Counted from the stretch's first letter, positions 17,129-26,493 are shown. The stretch: DNA of 64,000 bases from CAYRQP01 sp964426545 (GCA_964426545.1 CAYRQP010000008.1:1-64000), one strand, 5' to 3'. The notes: a model not told the origin generated them from the sequence alone. Numbers and translations are program-made.

Positions 17129-18054
17129 TGTTTCTTTTCCTGATACTTCTCGGCTGGATTCCAATTGAAAGCACAATTCAGGGACTCGAATATTCAGAAC
17201 CCGATATCCAGTATGGTAATCCCAAAAGCGGTTTACCCATCCTCATGTATCACCATGTTTCAGACCCGGTCAATGGAGTTTACGGTGTTTCTACGTCCCG
17301 TCTGTGGGGCGACCTTCAACAACTCCACGATGAAGATTTCTATCTCGTTGTTCCATCTGACATAGAGAACGGACTGACAGATATACCTGATGGCAAAAGA
17401 CCTGTCATGCTGACCTTCGATGACGGATGGCTTGATAATTTTAACTACATCACTGCGTCTGACGGTTCGCTTGAGATGGATCCTGACTGCGTGGTGGCTT
17501 TGCTTAATGATTTTTCTGAACTTCATCCTGATTTCGGCAAAGGTGCACTCTTTTTCATATCATGGGATAAGACTCCATTCGATCAGTATGCACATATACG
17601 GGAGAAGTTCAACTATCTTCTTGATTCCGGATATGAGATCGGCAACCACACAAATGCACACGCACATTTCGGCAGTCTTCCGAGAGAACAGTGGGAATCA
17701 GCAATAAATCTACCAATGGAGAAGTTCCACAATTATCTGGGGATAAGAACCGGCATGATCTTCACTCTTTCCTATCCGGGCGGATATCTCTCGCGTAACA
17801 CCGGTGCTGAAGAACTTATCGGAAGTTTCGAATTCATGGGAGTATCTGCAATCAGGATGGGTTTTCTTGTTACGGGATCAGTACCTGAAGTTGAAGACAT
17901 CTGCAGTTCATATGAAAGTTGGTTCCGTGTTGGAAGGCTCGACATGAGTCAGTACAGCATCCCGCGGGTATTGAGCTGGTCCAACTTGATGCAGACCGGC
18001 ACACAAAGAGAAAGTCTGCACGACCCCCTCCGCTACCGCATGCCCGCACAATAA
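17128..18054 (+). CDS. Polysaccharide deacetylase (NodB family)
   Basis: The 308-residue protein begins with a hydrophobic signal segment (1-18). The NodB homology region starts with LPILMYHHVSD, then has MLTFDDGWLDN (catalytic and metal aspartates), IGNHTNAHAHFG (H-x3-H metal site) and LSYPGGYLS. Such enzymes remove N-acetyl groups from peptidoglycan or exopolysaccharides such as PNAG outside the cytoplasm. It is coupled to the preceding lipoprotein with a carbohydrate-binding-like fold, which suggests a joint role on a surface glycan (inference). Confidence 0.82.
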   Translation: MFLFLILLGWIPIESTIQGLEYSEPDIQYGNPKSGLPILMYHHVSDPVNGVYGVSTSRLWGDLQQLHDEDFYLVVPSDIENGLTDIPDGKRPVMLTFDDGWLDNFNYITASDGSLEMDPDCVVALLNDFSELHPDFGKGALFFISWDKTPFDQYAHIREKFNYLLDSGYEIGNHTNAHAHFGSLPREQWESAINLPMEKFHNYLGIRTGMIFTLSYPGGYLSRNTGAEELIGSFEFMGVSAIRMGFLVTGSVPEVEDICSSYESWFRVGRLDMSQYSIPRVLSWSNLMQTGTQRESLHDPLRYRMPAQ

Positions 18055-18107
18055 TGTCAGTACCGTACTTCACCTTATTCCATCTTTAGTCGCTAAACAC
18101 CATTGCC
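18053..18107. repeat. Left copy of gap-flanking 55-bp repeat
   Basis: These 55 bases are identical to 18208-18262 on the other side of the N gap. They start with the REP arm (ACCGTACTTCAC at 18062). The exact 55-bp identity touching both gap edges looks like an assembler overlap of k-mer size rather than two real copies. Confidence 0.7.
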
Positions 18108-18207
18108 NNNNNNNNNNNNNNNNNNNNNNNNNNNNNNNNNNNNNNNNNNNNNNNNNNNNNNNNNNNNNNNNNNNNNNNNNNNNNNNNNNNNNNNNNNNNN
18201 NNNNNNN
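18108..18207. other. Scaffold gap (100 N)
   Basis: Exactly 100 unknown bases, a conventional placeholder. It falls inside a REP-like repeat whose 55-bp half is repeated at both edges, so the gap may be negligible in reality or may hide further copies. Confidence 0.95.
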
Positions 18208-18216
18208 AATGTCAGT

Positions 18217-18294
18217 ACCGTACTTCACCTTATTCCATCTTTAGTCGCTAAACACCATTGCCAACAGTCTAAAGTGGGAGAAGTGAAGTACGGT
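18217..18294. repeat. REP-like palindromic element
   Basis: ACCGTACTTCAC (18217-18228) pairs perfectly with the complement at 18283-18294. A second inner pair, CTTTAG (18238-18243) with CTAAAG (18269-18274), lies inside, so a long cruciform or RNA hairpin is possible. The same arms recur at 33632-33711. It is located between convergent genes, at the 3' end of the deacetylase and of the nitroreductase. Confidence 0.75.
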
Positions 18295-18314
18295 TCTTGA
18301 GCTTGAAGGATAAA

Positions 18315-19127
18315 CTATGGGACGGAGCATGGCTCCGTCCCTTCTGTTTCATACTCCCGGTCAGGTGCAGCACACACCAGCTTCAATTCCGGATAGCCTA
18401 CACACAGTACAGCATACAATTTGCCAGCTCCCTTGACGGTATTTCTGAGCCATAGCGGAAACACCCTGGACATCGCGAGAGCTATACCGTTCCAAAGCGT
18501 GTCCAGTCCGAGAGTGCGGGCATGGACCATAGTGAGAGTCGCTGCGATAATAGCATCTGACCTGCCGGTCGGACTGTTCCGCCGCGAATAAAAGAAAAGC
18601 ACAGCGGGAGCACTTCTGAATATGGGGTCGGTCCCCATTTGGAAATTCCTCAAAAAGCGGGTTGTTCCTGTGAGTTTTCCCAGAAGAGCGGGAATACCGG
18701 TAAAACGTATTATTCTAAGGAAGTTTCGAATAGGAACCAGCAGTCTATGAACACTGTCTTTGCCATTGATAACCGCCACTGAGATACCTTGTGCATTCAC
18801 ACCTGTTGGAGATTGAGCAATGACAGCCAGAAGCTCCTCGATGACTTCTGAAGATATCTCTTTATCGCTGTATTTCCGTACAGAGCGTCTCGATTTGAGA
18901 AGGTTCATGAGATCTGCTGAATCGATGCCGTGCGGATCGAGCAGTTCGAGAGCAAAGACATTTTCAGGACAGTAAACTCCGCAGTGAGCGCATCCGATAC
19001 ATCGTTTCAGGGAAAACACGAGATGCTTATCCCTGATGTTGATACAGCTCGATGGGCAGACTCTTGCACAAATACCGCATCCGGTACACTTTTCGGGTAC
19101 AAACGGAATGTCAGGGGAGAATTTCAA
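18315..19127 (-). CDS. Ferredoxin-nitroreductase fusion protein
   Basis: The 270-residue protein joins two [4Fe-4S] motifs (CTGCGICARVCPSSC at about 15-29 and CIGCAHCGVYCPENVF at about 43-58) to a nitroreductase FMN domain (RRSVRKYSDKEI, QSPTGVNAQGISV, ARTLGLDTLWNGIAL). Such proteins reduce flavin-bound substrates with ferredoxin electrons; the substrate is not apparent. Its start overlaps the Ig-like lipoprotein gene by 17 bases. Its last codons form the strong hairpin at 18319-18341. Confidence 0.85.
   Translation of the reverse strand: MKFSPDIPFVPEKCTGCGICARVCPSSCINIRDKHLVFSLKRCIGCAHCGVYCPENVFALELLDPHGIDSADLMNLLKSRRSVRKYSDKEISSEVIEELLAVIAQSPTGVNAQGISVAVINGKDSVHRLLVPIRNFLRIIRFTGIPALLGKLTGTTRFLRNFQMGTDPIFRSAPAVLFFYSRRNSPTGRSDAIIAATLTMVHARTLGLDTLWNGIALAMSRVFPLWLRNTVKGAGKLYAVLCVGYPELKLVCAAPDREYETEGTEPCSVP
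18319..18341 (+). terminator. Strong hairpin, probable intrinsic terminator
   Basis: GGGACGGAGC (18319-18328) and GCTCCGTCCC (18332-18341) form a 10-bp perfect stem with a 3-base loop, followed on the plus strand by TTCTGTTT. It would end plus-strand transcription from the deacetylase side. It overlaps the last codons of the minus-strand nitroreductase. Confidence 0.5.
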
Positions 19128-20718
19128 TGTTCACACCTTTCGTAGTAAGTCCGGGCTGGATGAGGAGAACACCCGGAAAGGTACCGTAAGGCTCAGTAAG
19201 ATCCCAGACTTCATTGGAGTTCGAGTCAACAAAGGCAGAAGCGGTATACCGGCCGGGCGGAATGTTGTCTATGACATAATCTCCCTCCAGCAAAGCAGCA
19301 TTGCGAGTGCTGTTGTCTGAGTCTCCCCCAGTGCGGGATAACCGCAGGACAATCACATCACTTCCCTCCCATGCAATGTATCCATCAATTGACCCGGGTT
19401 CATCACCCCATGCCGTAGAAAACACCCAGGAAAAAGGCTCTGTGAGTGAATCACCCCAGAGTGTCGTAAGTCCGGGCTGAAGTTCGAAAACATATTGCTG
19501 TTCACCGAGCAGTTGATGATCGGGGATGAATTTGAAAGACCGACTATCCATAAGCAGTAATTCACCGCTGATTAAGGAGTTGTCCGAGATACGGTGCAGT
19601 GAGAATCTCTCCCCGAGAGAGTCAGTATCAATCCGGTAATTGAATGAGATATAATAGGGTCCCGCAGGGTCGATACCGGTACCCCCCGGTTCAGGGAAAT
19701 ACGACCGGATTCTGAGACTGTCAATCGGAAGTGAGTCTGTCCCTGTGAATTCGAGAGTATCATCCGTAATGGTATTCCCAAACAGGTCTGTGACTCCGGA
19801 GACGGCAATATGGTAGGGTTCACTATGGATTTTACCTGACTCCAGGATTACGGAAGTTCCGCTCCGGTTTCCGGTTTCCCAGTAACCGTATAGAAGGACA
19901 TCAGTACCGGTTGAATCGATAATGTCTACATTTTCAAGAAGCCCATCCGTGCAGATATCTTCATTGAAAGATACTTTCATATGATAAGAATCGATTGCCT
20001 CTGTTTCGATAAGTCGGGGTCCAATCGTATCCACAACTGAAAGGTACATTCCAACAGTAAATGAATCAGAGGTAGAAAAGTTCAGAAGAGTGTCAGAACC
20101 TGCTTCATCGTCTGATTCCCAGATAAATGAGTTGTCGAGGTCTTCATAACATAGAATTCTGTATAACCCCGGAGAAATCCATTTCACTTCTGCGTGTCCG
20201 GTGGAATCAAGGTGAGTTCTGCGGTAGAGAAGAGAATCGATACAGTTTTCAATCGCATACAATTCAACTAAAGTACCAGGAATCGGTACGCTTCCCCCCT
20301 GTCTTTCTGCATTGATTGTCAGAATACCTTCGGGGAGGACATCGGAAGAAGAATATATGAAATCATATACAGTGTCAGTTGTATTTCCGCGCGTGTCGGA
20401 TATTCCGGTGGGGATGTGAAGAACGAAATCCGGGTCAGTCACATCATCTCTGAACAGAACTACCATCTCTGAAGCATGAATTTCCAACTCGAAATCGAGA
20501 GGTGGATAGATGAAGACGGATACAGATTGCGGGTCGAGTCTCTCAGACCAGGCAAAAGTGACTTCCCGGATGTTTGTCCAGCCACAGCCGGGTTCAGGAG
20601 ATACTGAAAGCAATTGCGGCGGAATAGTATCTTCAGATCCTCCGTCAGGAGCAATCATCCTTGCACAGGAAACTATCACAACGAGAATGACGCATACGAA
20701 AATGAATATCTGCTTCAT
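19111..20718 (-). CDS. Ig-like domain lipoprotein (Bacteroidetes type)
   Basis: The 535-residue protein has a lipoprotein signal (VIVSCARM) followed by the opening PDGGSEDTIPPQLLSVSPEPG. That resembles the C-x-n-P-x-GG-x-KDT-x-PP start common to a lipoprotein family of Bacteroidetes and relatives with Big_5/SbsA-type Ig domains. Several beta domains follow (TFAWSERLDP, VSFNEDICTDGLLENV, ISFNYRIDTDSLG), and the end, PGRYTASAFVDSNSNEVWD, is the family's closing motif. It is probably surface- or periplasm-exposed; its role is unknown. Confidence 0.7.
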   Translation of the reverse strand: MKQIFIFVCVILVVIVSCARMIAPDGGSEDTIPPQLLSVSPEPGCGWTNIREVTFAWSERLDPQSVSVFIYPPLDFELEIHASEMVVLFRDDVTDPDFVLHIPTGISDTRGNTTDTVYDFIYSSSDVLPEGILTINAERQGGSVPIPGTLVELYAIENCIDSLLYRRTHLDSTGHAEVKWISPGLYRILCYEDLDNSFIWESDDEAGSDTLLNFSTSDSFTVGMYLSVVDTIGPRLIETEAIDSYHMKVSFNEDICTDGLLENVDIIDSTGTDVLLYGYWETGNRSGTSVILESGKIHSEPYHIAVSGVTDLFGNTITDDTLEFTGTDSLPIDSLRIRSYFPEPGGTGIDPAGPYYISFNYRIDTDSLGERFSLHRISDNSLISGELLLMDSRSFKFIPDHQLLGEQQYVFELQPGLTTLWGDSLTEPFSWVFSTAWGDEPGSIDGYIAWEGSDVIVLRLSRTGGDSDNSTRNAALLEGDYVIDNIPPGRYTASAFVDSNSNEVWDLTEPYGTFPGVLLIQPGLTTKGVNIEILP

Positions 20719-21884
20719 TTTGCAGTATTATCTTTCTTTTTCTTCAAAGTACCTGCGGTGCGGTAGAAAGTAGCAGCTTCAGTATGCCTGCCGAGTTTTT
20801 CCAGGACGATGGCAAGTTCGACCATATAATCAGTGTCGTTACCTATCAGTTCGAGTGCTGCCCGAAAATACCGCTCTGCCTGCTGCAGTTTGTCCTGAAG
20901 GTTCGAACATTTGCCGAGATAATAGAATGCATGCGGATTGTCAGGTTTATCGTTCACTATCACCTCGAGAATATGAAACGCCTCATCATATATCCCTGAC
21001 CTTAGAAGTGAAATGGCATGTATCAGCGGTACGTCTTCTTTTGGGACATTGAGGTCATCGACCTTCTGTTCCCAGTTGTCTGCGCGGAGAATTCCCATAC
21101 TGAGAAGGAGTTCCCGAATCCGCTGCACCCGTTTTACAATGTCACCCCGGGAAGGAACACTGACCTTTTTAGACTCCTCACTCATGCCACTTGTTTTAGA
21201 AGCTACGCGTTCGAGGAAAGAAGCATCTTGCTCGTCCGTTGTCTCTGTTTCTTTCCGGGTATCTTTCCAGACTGTCGGAGTATCTCCGGATTTGGCGAAA
21301 AGTGCCATCTGCCTTCCGGTCGATTTTTCTTCAAGAAGATGATCGAACATCGCTTTCTGCTGTTTTGTATCAGTGATCCGTACGAGGGAGCGAAGCTGGA
21401 ACTCGCTGATGTCATCGGTAAGCAGCAGTTTTCTGCGCATTTCATCGGGGAGTTTCAATAAGTTCAGCATCTGCGTAATGCGTGCCCTTGAATAACCGAG
21501 AAGTTCAGAGAGTCGGCTTCTGTTGTCTACAAGGTCATTCCTGAGCAGTTCACTGAATAGATTTGCCTCTTCGATACAGTTCGATATTGAATCATGAGCG
21601 AGATTGATATGAACATCACTTCTTACGACAAAAACTTTGATTGTGTGCTGTCCTTTTTCAATCATACGCCAGAATGACCTGTGATGTGCGATGAGAGTGT
21701 AATCGAGCTCGTTATGCGACTCATCATCGGTCTTGACCTCGATAAGAACCGGTGGAGATGTCTCATATTCAAGAAGTTCCGAATCCCAACCGGGGGGGTT
21801 GTCGATATACCTGATATCACTGACACGAACTTCCTCGAGGGGTGTGTGTCTTGCCGGTTTCTGTGTTTCACCTGAGTTGTTCAT
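20715..21884 (-). CDS. ParB-like HTH protein fused to TPR repeats
   Basis: The N-terminal part (about 10-110) resembles the ParB/Spo0J nuclease-fold domain, but the usual GERRxRA is replaced by AHHRSFWRM. A ParB-type helix-turn-helix (about 120-165, RLSELLGYSRARITQMLNLLKLP) follows. The C-terminal half (about 265-380) has TPR-like helices (HAFYYLGKCSNLQDKLQQAE). ATG 21884 overlaps the miaA stop (TTATGA), so the two are coupled. A regulator or DNA-bound scaffold is likely; partitioning is not implied, since no parA or parS is seen. Confidence 0.6.
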   Translation of the reverse strand: MNNSGETQKPARHTPLEEVRVSDIRYIDNPPGWDSELLEYETSPPVLIEVKTDDESHNELDYTLIAHHRSFWRMIEKGQHTIKVFVVRSDVHINLAHDSISNCIEEANLFSELLRNDLVDNRSRLSELLGYSRARITQMLNLLKLPDEMRRKLLLTDDISEFQLRSLVRITDTKQQKAMFDHLLEEKSTGRQMALFAKSGDTPTVWKDTRKETETTDEQDASFLERVASKTSGMSEESKKVSVPSRGDIVKRVQRIRELLLSMGILRADNWEQKVDDLNVPKEDVPLIHAISLLRSGIYDEAFHILEVIVNDKPDNPHAFYYLGKCSNLQDKLQQAERYFRAALELIGNDTDYMVELAIVLEKLGRHTEAATFYRTAGTLKKKKDNTAK

Positions 21885-22810
21885 AAGATATTCCTCATCT
21901 CCTTGCTGAAGAGCAGCGCATCGAGGGCGTCGATGCACTCTCCGTTCCATTTGTATGAAGTCCTGATTCTCGAAAACATGTTCTTCTGCCGCCGCACAAG
22001 TTTCCAGGTATTGGCTGAGACAGACTCGGCAAGGGCAGTATGATCGTGCCTGCCTGAATCGAGAAAATCAATCACCTCTTTATATCCTATCGTCCTGCCG
22101 AGTATGCTCTCTGCACCGTATCCCCTGGAGCGGAGATCGACAACTTCATCTATCAATCCGTCTTCGATCATTTGAAGGGATCGGGCGTGAATTCGCATCC
22201 GGTGGACCTCTGCGGGGATTGCAATTTCGACAATCCTGAATCCGGGAGTATCCGGTACTTTCCATCCCGAACGCAATTCAGAGGAAGGTTCTCCTGACAA
22301 TATCTGTATTTCGAGTGCTCTGATCTGTCTGATTATGTCATTTTCAGATATCTCATCTGCGCGGACAGGATCGAGAAGTTCGAGCATCGAATACAGAATC
22401 CCCGGGTGTGCACGGTGCAGTACATAAAAACTGTCACGGAGTTCATCCGAACGGGACGGCATGGGGTCTATCATGCCAAGCAGCGCAAAAATGTACAAAG
22501 CTGTTCCTCCGGAAATAATCGGAAATCTGCCTCTTTCGATGATCTCTGAAATCAGTCTTTCAGCATTCTCCGCGAAGTCCCCTGCAGAAAAGACCTCGTC
22601 CGGTGTAATGATATCTATCAGGTGATGCGGGAGTATTTTCAGCTCTTCCGGAGTCGGCTTTGCAGTGCCTATGTTCATAAAACGGAAGACAGCCCTGGAA
22701 TCAGAAGAGATAACTTCAAGGGGATACTTTGAGGAAAGTTCGATCAGCGCATTTGTCTTACCTGATGCAGTACAGCCAATCAGAATGGGAATCGGCTTAC
22801 AATCTTCCAA
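21881..22810 (-). CDS. miaA: tRNA dimethylallyltransferase
   Basis: MiaA adds the isopentenyl group to A37 of UNN-decoding tRNAs. The 309-residue protein has the P-loop GCTASGKT (about 9-16), VISSDSRAVFRFMNIGTAKP (the DSxQ-type active site, here DSRAVF), HHLID, and YKEVIDFLDSG near the C-terminus. Start ATG 22810 overlaps mutL by 14 bases; the mutL-miaA pair is a conserved bacterial arrangement. Confidence 0.93.
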   Translation of the reverse strand: MEDCKPIPILIGCTASGKTNALIELSSKYPLEVISSDSRAVFRFMNIGTAKPTPEELKILPHHLIDIITPDEVFSAGDFAENAERLISEIIERGRFPIISGGTALYIFALLGMIDPMPSRSDELRDSFYVLHRAHPGILYSMLELLDPVRADEISENDIIRQIRALEIQILSGEPSSELRSGWKVPDTPGFRIVEIAIPAEVHRMRIHARSLQMIEDGLIDEVVDLRSRGYGAESILGRTIGYKEVIDFLDSGRHDHTALAESVSANTWKLVRRQKNMFSRIRTSYKWNGECIDALDALLFSKEMRNIL

Positions 22811-24494
22811 AGCGTTCTTCCAATTCGGAGAATGGTATTTCGATTAATGTCGGTCTTCCATGCGGGCAGTGAAAGGGATCATCCGTACTGAAAAGACGGT
22901 CGATGAGATGAACGGCCTCCGCATGGGAAAGCGGATCGCCCGCTTTAACTGCTCCGGCACAGGCTGTTGCTGATGCAACCTGTTCATTGATGGGGATGTC
23001 TTCCTTTTCGGGGTCAGACAGGGAGTGAATAATCTCCAAGACTGCCTGGATTCCATGAAATGTTCCCTGGGGTACACCCGTTACAATCAGCGTATTGTCA
23101 TCCTCTATTGAAAAATAAAAACCTGCATGTTCGAGGAGAAGCCGGTTTGTTTCGAGAAGCGGAACATCCTCAGCATCCAGTCTTAGATTCTCCGGAAGAA
23201 GCAGTTTCTGATGTCCCAAGCGGTTATCGTCCTGCATTCCCTTCAGCACATTTTCATACAGTATGCGTTCGTGGGCGGCATGCTGGTCTATAAATGCGAG
23301 ACCTGTATCAGTTTCCATAATTAGATAGGTCCTGCCGAACTGGGTAACTGTTGAATTCACACTATCTGCCCCGGGAGTATAATTTGAACCGGACGGAGTC
23401 TGAAGGTCAAGAGCCATGGTGAATGTGTCCCGGTCTATAGTATGCATCCCCGAACCGCTATAAACTGTACTTCCCTCTCCAGAAGATGTTCCGGGATAAG
23501 AAGAAGAGAAGAAAGAAGATTTCCTGGTATCGATAATTTCCCTGAGTGCATTCTCGACGGCTGCGCGAATATTACCCGGTTCTCTGAAACGGACTTCACG
23601 CTTTGCAGGGTGCACATTGACATCCACTTCATCAGGGGGAATCTCCACACTGCATACAAGAAGCGGATAACCGGCCGGTCCTGCTATCGCCATATCGACA
23701 GGTGCCCTGATTATTCCTGAATAGATACTGCGACCGTTTACAAGGTAGTACTGATGTCTTCTTTTGCTCCAACGGACATCGGGAAACCAGGTCAGTGATG
23801 CTGTCACATTGCCCGAAACACCCTCAGCCGTAAGGAACTTTGCTTCAGACGCAAGGCTGTAGCGGGAAGTAAGCCGCTCTGAAACGGAATTGGCTGCAGA
23901 GAGAGAAAAAACAGTGCGGGCATTGTGAATGAGTTTGAACGAGACATCGAGCCGGGACATCGCCAGTGCGGTAATGTACTGCTCGACCCATGAGAGTTCA
24001 GTCGCCTGCCTTCTCAGGAATTTCCTTCTTGCAGGCTGATTATAGAAAAGCCCTGAAACGCTGACAGTAGTCCCCCGGGTGCGGGATGCAGCTGAAATGT
24101 CCCCCGGGACTCCCCCGTCGATTGAGAGTTTCCATGTTTCGCTTCCTCCTGTAGAAGAAGTAATTGAAAAATGTGAAACGGCTGCAATACTCGGAAGCGC
24201 TTCTCCCCTGAAGCCTAGAGTCGAAAGTGTTTCGAGATCGGATTTCTCTCCGATCTTGCTTGTTGCATGACGCTGAACAGACAGAAGCAGGTCGTGCTTG
24301 TTCATCCCTATTCCATTGTCCCGAACGATAATGGACTTACGCCCCCCCTGTTCGAGTTCAACGGTTATCTCCGTGGAACCTGCATCGAGTGAGTTCTCAA
24401 TAAGTTCTTTTACGACAGAAGCCGGCCGTTCGATGACCTCTCCCGCTGATATGAGATTGATCAGAGAGTCGGAAAGAAGACGGATGTTCCTCAT
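22797..24494 (-). CDS. mutL: DNA mismatch repair protein MutL (endonuclease type)
   Basis: The 565-residue protein has the GHKL ATPase (ELIENSLDAGS, DNGIGM, TLGFRGEALPSIAAVS) and a C-terminal dimerisation/endonuclease domain with DQHAAHERILYE, which fits DQHA-x2-E-x4-E, and the closing ACAGAVKAGDPL and CPHGRPT motifs. MutL of this type nicks the new strand itself, so no MutH is required. It lies downstream of tRNA-Leu and is coupled to miaA. Confidence 0.94.
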   Translation of the reverse strand: MRNIRLLSDSLINLISAGEVIERPASVVKELIENSLDAGSTEITVELEQGGRKSIIVRDNGIGMNKHDLLLSVQRHATSKIGEKSDLETLSTLGFRGEALPSIAAVSHFSITSSTGGSETWKLSIDGGVPGDISAASRTRGTTVSVSGLFYNQPARRKFLRRQATELSWVEQYITALAMSRLDVSFKLIHNARTVFSLSAANSVSERLTSRYSLASEAKFLTAEGVSGNVTASLTWFPDVRWSKRRHQYYLVNGRSIYSGIIRAPVDMAIAGPAGYPLLVCSVEIPPDEVDVNVHPAKREVRFREPGNIRAAVENALREIIDTRKSSFFSSSYPGTSSGEGSTVYSGSGMHTIDRDTFTMALDLQTPSGSNYTPGADSVNSTVTQFGRTYLIMETDTGLAFIDQHAAHERILYENVLKGMQDDNRLGHQKLLLPENLRLDAEDVPLLETNRLLLEHAGFYFSIEDDNTLIVTGVPQGTFHGIQAVLEIIHSLSDPEKEDIPINEQVASATACAGAVKAGDPLSHAEAVHLIDRLFSTDDPFHCPHGRPTLIEIPFSELEERFGRL

Positions 24495-24509
24495 GAAACT
24501 CCTTCAATA

Positions 24510-24597
24510 TGGTGCCGAGAGAGGGACTTGAACCCTCACGCTCATAAAGAGCAACGGATTTTAAGTCCGTTGTGTCTGCCAATTCCACCATCCCGGC
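24510..24597 (-). tRNA. tRNA-Leu (anticodon UAA)
   Basis: On the minus strand the sequence begins GCCGGGA and ends TCTCGGC-A-CCA, which form a 7-bp acceptor stem with one G-U pair. CCA is encoded. The anticodon arm ACGGACTTAAAATCCGT shows anticodon TAA. A variable arm (GCTCTTTATGAGC) is of class II type, and the T arm has GTTCAAGTC. It lies 15 bases upstream of mutL. Confidence 0.95.
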
Positions 24598-24633
24598 ACC
24601 GGATTTGTTAACGCAGCAATATAACCCATCCAC

Positions 24634-24680
24634 TGCCGTACGTCACTTATTCCTCTTTAATTAAGTGTCCTGGCACCTTA
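24634..24680. repeat. REP-like half element at uvrC 3' end
   Basis: GCCGTACGTCACTTATTCCTC followed by TTTAATTAAGTGTCCTGGCACC matches the outer arm and the AATTAAGT-x-CTG tail seen at 33632-33754. The last uvrC codons (RCQDT, 24661-24678) come from this sequence, so the element probably defines the uvrC C-terminus. Confidence 0.45.
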
Positions 24681-26493
24681 TCTCTAAGTATCTGACAATC
24701 TGCTCTGCTCGCCCCCTCCCGATCCCGGGAACCTCCATTATCTCCTCAGCGGAAGCGGCAGCAACTTTCTTTGCGCTGCCGAAATGACTCAGGAGCCTGA
24801 TTCTTGTCGCCTTCCCGATTCCGGGTATTTCATCAATGATTGAACGGAGCTCCGATGTGGAGCGTCTTTGTCTGTGGAAATGCAGGACAAACCGGTGTGC
24901 TTCATCGCGTATGCTCCTGAGAAGGCAGATGGGAAGTGAATCCATGGGAAGTTCGATTCTCCGTTCGGTTATTCCTTCGATAAGCAATTCTTCCTTTTTG
25001 GCAATTGAAACTATTTTTACATTGTTATCCGCAGCCCAATTCTCCCCAACTGCTTCCACGGCCGCCCGGAGCTGAGTAACTCCGCCATCGATTAGAATAA
25101 TGTCAGGTATTTCAGTTTCCAAATCCAAATGACTTATGTAGCGTCTAAGTGCGGAGGCAATCATTGCAGGGTCATTACCGCTTATTGCATCCGGTATACT
25201 GAATTTCCTGTATCCGGAGCGATCCCGCCGCCCGTCCAAAAAGGAAACAAGTGCAACCACAGACCAGGAATCAAAGATGTTCGATGCATCAAGACCGATT
25301 ATTCTGTGCGGTGGTTCAGAAAGATGAAAAATATCAGCGAGTGCTTCGAGAGCTGCATCGATGTTCTCTTTCGACTGCCCGGACCGCTTCCATGCAAGGC
25401 TTGCCAGGAAGTGAGACAGGTTGCGTTCGGCGAGTTCGAGAAGTTCTTTGAGAGCACCTTTCTCCGGTATCCTGATTTTCACAGAACCTTCTTTTTTAGT
25501 GGAGAGCCAGTTCTCCAGCATCTCGGCATGATCCGGAATTGACGGAGTCAGAATCTCTTTTGGAATGTCTCCTGTGTCAGAATAGGCAGAACGTATGAGG
25601 ACACTAAGTCGCTCAGGTATATCTGCGTATTTCCACTTGGAATTGAAGGGAGTTCGCAGAAGGCTTGAAATTCTTCCAAGTCTAATACGCATTATAATGC
25701 CCCAGTTCTCCCTGACTGCAAATACATCCCGGCTCAGGCTGCCTGCATCAGACTCCGGTGCAGGCCAGCCGAAATTCTCGAGTCGCTTCATAAGGTCACG
25801 CAGGCGCTGTGCTTCTTCGAAATCGAGTTCTTCCGCTGATTCTTTCATCGACTTCTCGATCTTCTCGATTGCCCATGCCCAGTTGCCGTTCAATGTTGTC
25901 AAAATTCCATTGAGATTATTCTCGTATTCAAGTGTATCTGTTTCCTCTGTGCATGGTGCAGGACACCGTCCCAGCTGTCCCATGAGACATGGGCGTTTCT
26001 GCTTAGGGGGATTTGTGCCTGTGCATCTGCGCAAAGGAAACGCTTCAATCAGGATGTCGAGGAGTCTTCGCAGGTCACGCATGGCGGGATAGGGACCAAA
26101 GCGTGCCCTTCCCCCCGGGTTTTCACGCTCCCTTGTTATCTGTAGCCGTGGGTATTCCTCATCAGTTGTGATTTCAATGTAGGGGTACCTGCCGGAATCG
26201 CGCATTCGGACATTCAGCGGGGGTTTCTTCAGCCGTATCATTTCGGACTCGAGGATAAGAGCTTCGACTTCAGTATTGGTTATTGTCCATTCGACTGATA
26301 CTGCCTTTTCGATGAGAACCTGATGTCGAAGATCACCTGCCGTGCTGAGGTGTCCGCCCAGTCTCTTCCTGATGTCTTTTGCTTTCCCGATATAAAGAAT
26401 CTTACCTGAATCATCGACAAAAGTATAGATTCCCGGAAGGTGCGGCGCTCCTGCTATCGATTCCTTAAGTGCGTCTTCGGACACGATTGACAA
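24661..26493 (-). CDS. uvrC: UvrABC system protein C
   Basis: UvrC makes both incisions in nucleotide excision repair. The 610-residue protein has the GIY-YIG nuclease (GIYTFVDDSGKILYIGKA, about 19-36), a UvrB-binding UVR motif (LDFEEAQRLRDLMKRLENF, about 218-236), the RNase H-like domain with IIGLDASNIFDSW (catalytic D) and IILIDGGVTQLRAA, and two helix-hairpin-helix motifs at the end (IDEIPGIGKATRIRLL, IMEVPGIGRGRAEQIV). It overlaps murJ by 29 bases. Confidence 0.95.
   Translation of the reverse strand: MSIVSEDALKESIAGAPHLPGIYTFVDDSGKILYIGKAKDIRKRLGGHLSTAGDLRHQVLIEKAVSVEWTITNTEVEALILESEMIRLKKPPLNVRMRDSGRYPYIEITTDEEYPRLQITRERENPGGRARFGPYPAMRDLRRLLDILIEAFPLRRCTGTNPPKQKRPCLMGQLGRCPAPCTEETDTLEYENNLNGILTTLNGNWAWAIEKIEKSMKESAEELDFEEAQRLRDLMKRLENFGWPAPESDAGSLSRDVFAVRENWGIIMRIRLGRISSLLRTPFNSKWKYADIPERLSVLIRSAYSDTGDIPKEILTPSIPDHAEMLENWLSTKKEGSVKIRIPEKGALKELLELAERNLSHFLASLAWKRSGQSKENIDAALEALADIFHLSEPPHRIIGLDASNIFDSWSVVALVSFLDGRRDRSGYRKFSIPDAISGNDPAMIASALRRYISHLDLETEIPDIILIDGGVTQLRAAVEAVGENWAADNNVKIVSIAKKEELLIEGITERRIELPMDSLPICLLRSIRDEAHRFVLHFHRQRRSTSELRSIIDEIPGIGKATRIRLLSHFGSAKKVAAASAEEIMEVPGIGRGRAEQIVRYLEIRCQDT

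Noticed and set aside
18053..18262. Target-site duplication of an insertion sequence around the N gap
   Set aside because: 55 identical bases are far longer than TSDs, include a REP arm, and match k-mer size; no transposase trace exists.
20715..21884. Chromosome partition ParB near oriC
   Set aside because: GERR box is degenerate, no parA, no parS consensus, no dnaA or rnpA-rpmH neighbourhood.
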